Below are positions 47,503-57,811 of a stretch of DNA of 64,000 nucleotides, piece after piece. Positions within the stretch are counted from its first letter, which is position 1; each line of letters starts with the position of its first letter. The translations under genes and the position numbers were made by a program. Location of the stretch: the NCBI GenBank assembly GCA_023014365.1, contig JAEBUN010000052.1, positions 62,001 to 126,000 on the forward strand, given 5' to 3'. The notes below the pieces were generated by a model that was given only the letters and a program-made list of their open reading frames with translations, searched no databases and had not been told where the DNA came from. The stretch comes from Lepiota brunneoincarnata. Taxonomy: Eukaryota > Basidiomycota > Agaricomycetes > Agaricales > Agaricaceae.

Positions 47503-47831
47503 GATCTGTGACTGGGTTCAAATGCGGGATGTGATGAGAGACGAGAGTCTGAGTTCAAGTGCAGTGGAGTAAGGTATCGAAGCATATACCATAAATACCC
47601 TCCGAGTCGTCATTAAATTGACACGGTTGGAGCGGGCTAGCGCGCTGGAGGTAGTCCGAAATGGTTAGTCCTTTCGATATCAGAAAGATCTTTCTCAGAT
47701 AAACATTCTATCCCCCTGGTATAGAGCTTGTGAGTGGGATAATGATCTGAGCACCGGATTGCCTTTTTCGATATGACCCTTTTTGACCAGCACCCGCTTT
47801 TAACGAGGACCCGCTACGTGTAGACAATGTG
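47503..47831. promoter_or_regulatory. Probable promoter of the FAD monooxygenase
   Basis: On the minus strand a TATTTATGG stretch lies about 90 bp before the ATG (near 47590). The copia insertion sits about 330 bp upstream of the ATG and could affect expression. Confidence 0.35.
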
Positions 47832-47836
47832 TAACC

Positions 47837-48183
47837 TGTAGGAAACAGTAAATCTCAGTCACTCGTTTACGCGCGAGTACTATCTTGTTATAAGTACCTG
47901 TAGGAAACAGTAAATCTGTAATGACGTGAATACTGGGATGATAGAATGGTATAGACGGGGCTCACCTCAGTCACTCGTTTACGCGCGAGTACTGAGGGGA
48001 GCGTCCGTGGACTGTCTGCAATATATATCTACATGTCTAAAAGGATAATGGGGGAACCATAAAGGCGCTACAAAGGGAAGAAGTATAAGGTCAAGGCACG
48101 TATTTAATAAAGGGCGAGGCTGTTGAATGCGTGTCCAAGGGGATTGTGGGTCCACGACCCTGCCACGTATTTGCGTTCCAACA
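47837..48183 (-). repeat. 3' LTR of the copia element
   Basis: Begins TGTTGGAACG and ends CCTACA on the minus strand (TG...CA). Two pairs of internal direct repeats occur: TGTAGGAAACAGTAAATCT twice and CAGTCACTCGTTTACGCGCG twice (plus-strand reading). Confidence 0.95.
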
Positions 48184-48197
48184 CTCCCCTTCAAAAC
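48184..48197 (-). other. Polypurine tract
   Basis: Minus strand reads GAAGGGGAG immediately before the 3' LTR, the expected plus-strand priming site. Confidence 0.8.
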
Positions 48198-51100
48198 GTG
48201 GCGAGACCGAGACCATGAGCGAAGTGCTTGACTTTGGGTGATGGTAAGGCCTTGGTAAAGATGTCGGCCACCATTTCCTCAGTAGGGCAGTAGATGAGCA
48301 CGAGCTTGCCGTCCTGTATGGTCCACCGGATAAAGTGATATCGTATATCGATGTGTTTGGTTCGGGCGTGGAACTGGTGATCTTGGGCAAGTGCGATTGC
48401 TGACTGATTGTCAGATAAGAGGGGGGTGGGTTTTAGTTGCACGTCGAAAATCTGTGTGATAAGAGAACGAAGCCAGAGGGCTTCTTTAGTAGCGTGAGTG
48501 GCTGCCACATACTCTGACTCCGTGGTAGACAGGGTGACCAGCTCCTGTCGTTTGGCGCTCCATGAAACGGCACCGCCGTTGATGATAAAGGCAAAACCTG
48601 ATGTGGCACGGCGATCTTCGGCCATACTGCCATCTGCGTCTGTATACCCACTAACGTCTTCTCCAGCACCTCCATATGTAAGCCACAAGTCCCTTGTTCC
48701 CTTGAGATAGCGAAAAACGCGTTTTGCGGCCTCCCAGTGTGCGTTTCCAGGGTTCCTGGAAAAACGGGAGAGGTGTTGCACAGCGTATGCAATGTCCGGG
48801 CGTGTTCCGAGTGAGGCATACATTAAGGTTCCGATGGCCTCTTGATAAGGTACCTGGGCCATGCGTGCAATGTCGGCCGTTGACTTTGGGGATTGATCTG
48901 TTGTGAGCCTGACTGACGGATCCATTGGTACACTGCTTGGCCTTGCATCCTCCAGGCCAAAACGTCGTAGCGAGGCATCAATATAAGATCTTTGAGACAG
49001 GTAGATCTTACGCTGGTCCCTGTCCCTTTTCACCTCTATCCCTAACAACCAATGTAGCTCTCCCAAATCAGTGATCTCGACAAAATTGGATATACGGGAC
49101 TTGGCCCAAACGACGAGTGTGGTGGTTGTGGTGGCAAGTGTACAGTCATCAACATGTACAAATATGATACTGAGATTCGGAGGGTCGTTTTTGAAGAACA
49201 CGCTATGGTCCACATCGCATCGTGTGAAACCCAGTTGGTCGATAAGGATCTCGCAAAGTTTCTGGTACCAGTGGCGGCCTGATTGTTTGAGGCCGTAGAG
49301 TGTCTTCTTCAGGTGGCATACTTTGAGGGGGTGGCTTGGATCCTTGAAACCGGGAGGTTGGCGCATGTATAGGACTTCATCGTCAGTGAGTTCTCCATTT
49401 AGGTACGCTCCCTTGATATCAATTTGATGTAGCTCCATGTCCCTTTCAGCCGCGATTGCCAGGATGGCCCGTATGGAAGAAAGTCTGGCCACCGGTGCAT
49501 ATGTGTCGAAATAATCAACACCCAGCACCTGTGAGAAACCCTGTGCGACGAGACAGGCCTTATATCGAACGACGTTGCCGGCCGCATCCTTTTTTGCACG
49601 ATATACCCATTTGGAGCCAATAATGTTGGCGTTGCGAGGTGGGTCCACCAGCTCCCATGTTCCGGCCTTTTCCAAGGTGGCTAACTCTTCCCTCATTGCT
49701 CCCCACCACAGGTCTTGGTCTGCTCTCCCCTTCAAGTCTTTGAAGTTCTCAGGTTCCAAAGCCTCTGCCGACTCCATTTCGGCTGCAAATGCACATGCTT
49801 CTTCCCAGTCAAGCTCTTCTACAGACGTAACTGCACGGCCTTCAAGAATATCCTGTGCTTTCTGGCTTGGATTTCGGATGCGCTGGGGACGTTCAGGGAT
49901 GCTTGAAATGGGTTCTGGGTGAGTGCTGGACATAGGGAAGGATCCTGGGATTTCAGGGGGACTCGTAATGGGTTCGCCGGCGGACTCGTTCGCTGTTTGC
50001 ATGGTGGGTGGAGCATGTCCTTGAATCTCGCACTGAGGTTGACTACCCTCCCCTTCGAGATTCACATGGTTTCGAAAACGTACATTCCGTTCAACCTTGA
50101 CAGCACCAGTATCTGGGAACCATACCCGCATGCCATTGCTCTCGGTATCGAAACCCAACCAACGGGCTTTGCGAGCCCGGTCGTCCAGCTTGTTGCCCCC
50201 AGCGTTGTGCACCCAACAATCCTCACCCCACTCCCTCAGGCCCTCAAAGTCAGGCCGCTTCCCATACAACACCTCATATGGTGTCCTCCCAGCAACTGCC
50301 CTCGTCGCAGTTCTGTTCATCAGCCAGACAACATGCCCTACTGCCTCCACCCACAGATATTTTGGCAAGCGAGGGACATGGTTTATAGCCCGGACACGTT
50401 CGAGAATTGTACGGTTTCGGCGCTCAGCAACCCCATTATGTTGCGGCGTGTCATGGACGGTAAGCTTACTTTCCGTTCCCTTGGACTTGAGGTAATCCTG
50501 AAAATCGTTTCCAGTGAATTCACCGCCTCGATCCGAGTGCAGGGATTTGATGCGTGCATTAAACTGGGTCTGGCACCAGGCCTCGAAACGTTTGTAAGCT
50601 GCAGGGACGTCCGATTTGTTTGCAAGGAATTCAACATGGGTCCAGCGTGAGAAATCGTCTGTGAAGGTGACATAGTACTTTCTTCCCCTCTTCGTCTCAT
50701 TTTGTGCAGGTCCCCAAACGTCGGAGTGAACCTCCTGCCCCAGCACGGTTGCCCGCTCGCCCCTTCTGACCTTTGCAACCGATAGGCATGTGGATTTGGC
50801 AAACACGCAAGACTCGCAAAAATAGTCCGCTCCACCATCAGAATCCATTCACAGCCCAGTCACCAGCCCATCCCTGATGAGCTTTCGAGCCGTTGCAGGC
50901 GCAATGTGTCCCAAGCGTCGGTGCACCATATCCAAGGTGAGTGGCTCCGTTACTGAAAGCACTTCAGATTCAACCTCCTTGATAACCTTGTACAGGCCCT
51001 GCTGATTTCGCATGATTTCAGCAACTCGCAGCCCCCCAGGATCCCGGATGACACACTTTCCGTGCCCGAAAGTGACAGTGAAGCCAGCCTCATCCAAACA

Positions 51101-52492
51101 TCCCACAGACACCAGCGTATATCCAGTCTCTGGTGAGAATAAGACCTCCGTGAGTTGCAGCTGTGACATTACAGCACCGTTTGGAACTTCTAAAGCCATA
51201 GCACCTTTTCCAACAGCATTGAAGCTCTGTTTGTTCGCGGCACGCAAGGGTTTTGGTGGGATCTTCTGAAGCTTGTTGAATGCATTTCTGTATGGGGATA
51301 TGTGGCGAGAGGATCCGGAGTCGAACAGGATTGTCTGAGTTGAGGTCGGTATGGTCTGCACCTGACCAGCATGGTCCTCATCGCAGGCCTCGCTCATGAA
51401 GACATCGACTTCACCGGTATTGGGCTCCAGGTTGACAATTGCATCCACCAACCAGTAGGTGTCATCATCTCCATCGGTATCGCTCTTCTCATCAGTGCCA
51501 TCTTCAATCTCGACCATATAGGACTCGTCCTCCTCAATGGCTGCATTTGCTTGGGCCTTCTTGCCTTCTGCATTGTCTGGCTTGACCTTTCTATCATTCG
51601 GGCATTCTCTCCTCCAATGGCCCATCTTCCCACACTTGAAACACTTTGTCCTCTTCTTTATCTGGTCAATCTTTTGTTTGCCGGAGGACCCTCCAGAGCT
51701 CCCTTCAACTGCCATTGCATCACCCACTTCATCGCGACCTTGGCGAGGTTTGGTCTGATTTGGCTGGTGGAACATGCGTGTGCGTTCCCATTCCCCTATG
51801 ATCATCATGATGAACACTTCAGGGTCGATCGTAAAATTTAGGTGGGGATGAAGTTGTGCTGCTGAGAGCTGACCAGACGCATAGTGGGAGAGATGTCGAG
51901 GTAGGGACTGCAGTACAGCGCTTCTGTATTCATCATCACCAATGCTGACACCCATGGCAAGGAGCTCAGTTCGCTTAGCCCGAAGGTTGCCAAGGAACTG
52001 GCGGATGTCCCCTTTTTCAGGGCACCTCGCCTGCATGAATTCTCTCCGCATCTGTGCCTGAGCGAAGGCATTCTTGTGAGTGAATTCCTTTACCACGCCC
52101 GCCCACATAAGCTGAACAGTGGGCTCGTTATCGACCACCAGGAATGTAGGACCAGGGAGACGTTGTGCAAGTAAGGCATGAGCAACGTTTTCACTACGAT
52201 CCCACTCGAGCATCTCGGCAGTAGTGCCAAGGACGACTGTGGGTGCTGGTATGCTTGTAGTAGTGGTATCATCAGCTGTGGTGGTGGCTGCAGTGCCAGC
52301 TGCAGCACTTGTGGCTGGTGCGGGGATAGGGTTTGGCAGAGTGAGTACAGGACGGGGGGAGGAGCCATCAAAATGCCCCCACAACCCATGTCCTCGGATC
52401 GTCGTCCGGAACTGGCGCATGAATAGCACCCAGTTGGCACCGGTTTGCTCGAGATGGGGTACAGAGGGTGGCAGGCTTGTAACGGTAGACAT
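48191..52492 (-). CDS. copia gag-pol polyprotein, interrupted by one TGA
   Basis: One frame of 1434 codons from ATG 52492 (MSTVTSLPPSVPHLEQ), interrupted only by TGA at 50851-50849. Gag has a zinc knuckle CFKCGKMGHWRREC; protease has DSGSSRH. The HHCC integrase zinc region is split by the TGA between LIRDGLVTGL and MDSDGGADYF. The integrase core has HSDVWGP, TFTDDFSRW, and HSDRGGEF. Reverse transcriptase has QIDIKGAYLNGEL and FVHVDDC, and RNase H has YTDADGSMAEDRRATSG and LLSDNQSAI. The stop falls inside a structural domain, so it is more likely an inactivating change than programmed readthrough; the copy could still be mobilised in trans. Confidence 0.95.
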
Positions 52493-52540
52493 AATTTCGA
52501 GTGTTTGGGCAAAAATTCTTTCTAGGTTTAGCAACGGGCG

Positions 52541-52552
52541 GGGCCCATAACC
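52541..52552 (-). other. Primer-binding site complementary to initiator tRNA-Met anticodon arm
   Basis: Directly next to the 5' LTR the plus strand reads GGGCCCATAACC, identical to the anticodon arm of eukaryotic initiator tRNA-Met as I remember it. Drosophila copia primes the same way from a half tRNA. Confidence 0.75.
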
Positions 52553-52899
52553 TGTAGGAAACAGTAAATCTCAGTCACTCGTTTACGCGCGAGTACTATC
52601 TTGTTATAAGTACCTGTAGGAAACAGTAAATCTGTAATGACGTGAATACTGGGATGATAGAATGGTATAGACGGGGCTCACCTCAGTCACTCGTTTACGC
52701 GCGAGTACTGAGGGGAGCGTCCGTGGACTGTCTGCAATATATATCTACATGTCTAAAAGGATAATGGGGGAACCATAAAGGCGCTACAAAGGGAAGAAGT
52801 ATAAGGTCAAGGCACGTATTTAATAAAGGGCGAGGCTGTTGAATGCGTGTCCAAGGGGATTGTGGGTCCACGACCCTGCCACGTATTTGCGTTCCAACA
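52553..52899 (-). repeat. 5' LTR of the copia element
   Basis: Same sequence as the 3' LTR. It would hold the promoter; on the minus strand a TTTATTAAATA stretch lies in the first 80 bp. Confidence 0.95.
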
Positions 52900-53042
52900 T
52901 AACCCAAGGGAGGCACAGCGCCAGAGCGGATCAACTGGCAAGAGATGCCACTTCTTGCACAAGGGCAGACACGTGACATGGTCACATCACCTGTAGTGTC
53001 ACCTTCGTTCCTCCCTCGCCAGCCTTCAATTTCGCGTGTATA

Positions 53043-53940
53043 CCATCGCCATATCTACCATCCTTTCTAATTACTGACCATGCCGACCCCTCCAACCTGC
53101 CGAACACGTTACCAACAGTGATACCACCCGACAATATACCAACCCTGGCAATACTACCACCAAATCCAATCCCGGGCCCTAGCCCTCGCTATGTTCAGGT
53201 TGGCCTCGCATATATCTGGTTCAGAACGCGGAGAGAGAGAACCCTGTATCTAATGATTGATGTCCGTCAGATAATTTGTTGGGCCTGGGAAGTTGCTCGC
53301 TTATCGTGGGTGTCTGGATGCACTGACCCTCGAACCTCCAACATTCACGGTGCCCCTCCACCTCTACAGAATTCCCACCTTCTGATTCCTCCCCTCCCGT
53401 CCCTCGTCGCGTGCAACTTGTCATTGGCGTCAACTTTGGCGTACTTGTCACAGCAGAAACCCAGTACTGCGGTCCAATGGAGGCGCGAGGAAATGAACCG
53501 CGAGGACGCCGCGATGCATGATACTATGGGTTGTTCTGGATCGACTATCATTGACTACGCGTACCATGTCGTTTATGAATTACCAGCCACAGAGGGGAAC
53601 AAGGCTAGTATCATCTTACGGGCCCTCCGTCGTCTATGCCCTTCGCGTCCTCCACTCTCTTGCTCAAGGCCAAAAAAAAAATATTGAGAGAGCTGTCGGT
53701 CGAGTGGTCGATTCGTGTTGCCCAGCCACAATTTTTTCTCCCATTCTCCTCGGACGGACCATGACCTTCTCATCTGGCAAGCAATTTTCTTACAGAGAAT
53801 ACCTGGACCTCCGCTCTGGCCACACTCGAATACACAGTCAATCGGGCCTATGTAAACGCCCCCTAACCGCGCCGTCACCATTTCGGGGAAAGCGCGACCA
53901 CAAGCCCCCAATGTAACTGCGGGGCCCTGTCCCCCTCGGA
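53043..53940 (+). pseudogene. Decayed unrecognised gene
   Basis: Coding-like segments appear in all three plus frames. The first reads DPSNLPNTLPTVIPPDNIPT to WEVARLSW ending at a GTGTCT donor; after an acceptor comes VPRRVQLVIGVNFGVLVTAE; the last part is LTENTWTSALATLEYTVNRA. No set of introns joins them without frame shifts. It ends convergent to the TPR-CHAT gene. Function not recognised. Confidence 0.35.
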
Positions 53941-54056
53941 GACTTGTTTGTGAACTGACCAGTACGGAAAGACGACATCCCACTCATTGTCAATGTAGAT
54001 GGTTATGTTAGAGAATAAATTGTATGTAGAAAGGTATGGTACGGTCATTGTGCACA

Positions 54057-57000
54057 TCATACACCATAGTGTACAAAAGGCACCCAGAAATTATACGCTT
54101 CATGATTCAACTTGCGCAACTCCTTCACGGCTTCATGCAGCGCCTGTGCCGCCAGTTCGCTACTCGGCTCTCCCCCAGATAGAAGATTCTCATGAACCTT
54201 TTCAGCGATCATTGGAGCAGCTTCATCAGGTATTGCCCACATCGTTCCAATGACACTGCGATATCCTGCTCCCAGCATCGCGCCAGTAACGTGCACCGCC
54301 TCATCTAAGGTTTTCTCATCCCCAGTCGCCGTTTGACAAGCTGACAAAAACGCCAGGTCGGCATCAGCAAACCGCCTGGAAACAATGTCGGTGATGGCCA
54401 AACGTTGATCGTGGAGACAGAAACCGCTTCGTGTAGGTTCTTGCTCATCCTGGGTAGCATGACATGCGAGATGGACCCAATTGCTGTTTTCCATATGGCT
54501 CAACACTCGTTCTCCCGTCGCCTGCTCATTCTGAAGTACTTTGAATCTCCATCGGATGTTATCGGAGAAAAGCTTTCCTATCTTTGTCATTTCTGCTTCG
54601 GCACCCGGAAGCCAGGTTTGACTTGGCGTGTTAGTCATAGAGACGCCAACAAATTGGCTAAATGGCTGCCGCTGCATCGCTCTCGCCTCGAGCAGGGCAT
54701 TGACTGTCGGGGTGTACGACGAAATAGCGTAGTTGAATGTCCCTTCTATCCCCCCTCGGATTTTGCGACAGGCAGCATGGAGTGGAAGGAATGTGAGGGG
54801 CCCGGTTGGACACCACCAAATGCGGGGAAGGTTCCGACGGTCAGATTCACTCTGCAAATGCCGTCAGTGAGTATATTCTGCGATGGCAAGCGATTATTAC
54901 CATCAAGCCCAAGCCGTTAAGAACAGGAAGCACAATGCTCGAGTAGAGCCCCTCAAGAATCCCCGTCATGCATGAACCACCCATTGGAACCGGCGCACCA
55001 GCACGTTCCCCCCATCTTTGCGCGCGGTGAGGATGTGCGAGATGTACTTTTAACGACTTCTGCATGTTCTCCACGTCGTCATAGTGTATGTTGTCTAGCG
55101 GGATATGGAGGACTTGGCTCCTACCCTGTTCGAGTATCAACGCGTCGCATCGGCGCTGATGGGTGTTGATGACAACTACGGGACCAGAACTAGCCGCTTT
55201 CTTCAGAACGGAGACTTTCTTTGGAAGTAGAAAATCTCCAAAGTCTGGAAGTGATCGGATTCTCTCCACAAGCAGATCCCACCTCTCAGCAAGACGGTGG
55301 TGGCGCTGAGTTTCTTCCTCAAACGAGATTTCGACATCACCAGATGAGTTTATGGTGTGTCCTCGGGTAGCGGCATTCTGGAGCTCACGTGAGACATGCG
55401 TGAACTCGTCGAAAATACCTGGATGTGCTTGACGGAGGCCGTGGGCCGAAGTTCGAAGGTTGAGTAGCTGATTCCAGACAACGGAACGTCCCTGCTCAAG
55501 CCACTCGAGCGCAAGATCTGGTTGGCCAATGTCAAGGGCGAATGCAGCCGCCTCTCTGGGAATATCACCAAGGTCATTGAGTCTGGAATGGCGTGTAGCA
55601 ATGGGATCTCCAATCCAAGCAACCTGTGTAAGGAGATCGATAGCTTGGCCGTATGCGACGAAGGCAGCAGGCGGGTTTCGATTGGCTTCTAAACGAGCCC
55701 AGCGTCGGGATGCGCAGGATCGGAACAAAGGCGAACCGATGTTGGAGGTCGCAGCCAACCGGAGATTCGAAATTGCCTCGTCCCGATCCTCGTGTGATCC
55801 GGTATGACCGAATCTATTCTCGAAGGAAATGCTGAGGCTGTTGAGCTGTGCCAGTTTCTTGGGATGAGTCATGACCGTCTGGGGTGAGCAGTACCGCCTG
55901 TCGTTGATTATTTATGGCCTCCTCGAGGTAGCTTAGCATCTTTGTCTGCTAAAACAGACTGTGGAGTGAAACACCGAGGGTGTTGAGGCGTGCCGGTTTG
56001 TTGGGATGGTCATCTGGGGTGAGTAGTACTGTCTGCCGTTGATTATTGATGGCGGCATCGAGGTCGCTCAGCATCCCTGTGAACTCAAACCGACCCTGGA
56101 GAGAAACCCCGAGGGTGTTGAGGCGTACAGGCTTGTCGGGATGACCGTCGGGAGTGAGCAGCACTGCCTGCTGTGTATTTTTGATAGCCTCCTCAAGATC
56201 ACTCAACTTCCCTGTGTGCCTAAATCGACCCTGAAAGGAAATACTGAGGTTGTTGAACTGCCTCGGTTTATTTGGATGGCCCTCTGGGGTGAGCAGCACT
56301 GCTTGCTGCAGATATTTGATGGCCTCCTCGAGGTCTCTCAGCATCCCTGTATGTCCAAACCGATTCTGGAAGCAGTTTCCAAGGTTGCTGAGCCATGCTG
56401 GTTTCTCGGGATGACCATCTGGGGTGAGCGAGACTGCAAGTTGTCCGTTCACAATTGCTTCCTCGAGGTCGCTCAGCGTCCCTATGCGCCCAAACCGACT
56501 ATGAAGGGAACTTCCCAGGTTATTGAGCAATGATGGTTTGCCAGGGTGATCATCCGGGGTGAGCAGCATCGCCCACCGCAAGTTTTTGATCGCCTCCTCA
56601 AGGTCACTCATCATCCCTGTGCGCCTAAACCGATTCTCAAAAGAGACGCCAAGGTCGTTTAGCCGTGTTGCTTTGGAGATATGCCGGTCTGGAGTGAGCG
56701 ACACTGCCTGCAGTTTATTCTTGGTGGCTTCATCAAGGTCGTTCAGGATCCCTGTGTGCCGAAACCGACTCTCGAAGGAATTCCCGAGGCTGCTGAGCCA
56801 TGCTGGTTTGTTGGGATGACCATCTTGGGTGAGCGAGATCGCCCGCTGTTGGCACTTGATAGCCTCATTGATATCGTTCAGCATCCCTGTGCACCCAAAC
56901 CGACTCTCGAAGGAAATGCCGAGGGTGTTGAGCTGCGCCGGCTTGTCGATATGACCATCTGAGGTGAGCAACACTGCCTCCCGCAGGTATTTGATCGCCT

Positions 57001-57811
57001 CCTCAAGGTGACTTTGTATCCCTGTGCGCATAAACCAACTATGGAAGGAAGTCCTGAGGTTGGTGAGGGACCCTGGCTTGTCAGGATGACCATCTGAAGT
57101 AAGCAACACTGCCTGGTGTTTATTCTTGATCGCCTCCTCAAGATCGCTCAGCATCCCTGTGCGCCCAAACTGACTCTGGAATGCAATCCCGAGATTGTTG
57201 AGCTGTCCTGGTTTGTGGGGATGACCATTCGGGGTGAGCAAGACTGCATGTTGTAGACTTTTGATCGCCTCCTCCAGGTCGCTTAGCGTCCCCGTGCGCT
57301 CAAACCGACTCTCGAGGGAAACACCGAGGTTGCTGAGCCATGCTGGTTTGCTGGGATGACCATCTGGAGTGAGTAACACAGCCTCTCGTTGATTCTTGAT
57401 TGCCTCCTCGTGGTCGCTCAGCACCCCGATGCACTCGAACCGACTATCGAAGGAAACCTCGAGGCTGCTGAGCCATGCCGGTTTGTGGGGATGATCCACT
57501 GAGGGAAGTACGACCAGTGCCTGTTGTTTATTCTTGATGGCTTCCTCGAGGTCGCTCAGTCTCCCCGTATGCCTAAATCGGCTCTGGAAGGCGACTCCGA
57601 GGCCGTTGAGTAGTGCTGGTTTGTCTGGATGACCATCTGGAGTGAGTAACACCGCCTGCTGTAGATTTTTGATCGCCTCCTCGAGGTCTCCAAATCCCCC
57701 TGTTCGCTCAAACCGATTGTGGAATGTGCTCCCGGCTATCGCAAACCTCTTTGCTCTATCGGAGTCTTCATCATCCTGGTTCAGCCCACGTGCAGAGATA
57801 ATATGAGCCAT
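54057..57811 (-). pseudogene. TPR-CHAT protein (caspase-like protease), two lesions
   Basis: From ATG 57811 there are about fourteen 45-residue TPR-like units of the form LEEAIKN-(Q)-AVLLTPDGHPDKP-LNNLG-SF-SRF-TGMLSD. A C-terminal CHAT domain (54851-54057, joined by a 49-bp intron 54852-54900) keeps the His in HLACHA and the Cys in LSACQTATGD. TAG at 55951-55949 stops the array, and about 80 bp later a 7-bp insertion after CCAGACGGTCAT (near 55868) shifts the frame; each is judged against the regular 135-bp repeat. A long intron skipping this stretch is possible but would leave a mis-spaced repeat. CHAT proteases of this type are expanded in Agaricomycetes; substrates unknown. Confidence 0.7.
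55949..57811 (-). repeat. 135-bp coding tandem repeat (TPR-like units)
   Basis: Positions such as 56753 and 56888 carry the same CTGTG..CC.AAACCGACTCTC phrase exactly 135 bp apart, and so on across about 1.8 kb. Units differ by substitutions, not indels, up to the damaged one near 55.9 kb. Confidence 0.85.

Larger units (their letters stand above)
47832..52904 (-). mobile_element. Complete Ty1/copia LTR retrotransposon with 5-bp target duplication
   Basis: LTRs are at 47837-48183 and 52553-52899 (347 bp each, no difference seen by eye). TAACC flanks both sides (47832-47836 and 52900-52904). The element is 5063 bp and transcribed from right to left. Identical LTRs mean a recent insertion. Internal order is gag with a CCHC knuckle, protease, integrase, reverse transcriptase, RNase H, which is the copia order. 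Confidence 0.95.

Noticed and set aside
49919..50650. 243-residue plus-strand frame
   Set aside because: Shadow of the copia pol gene on the other strand.
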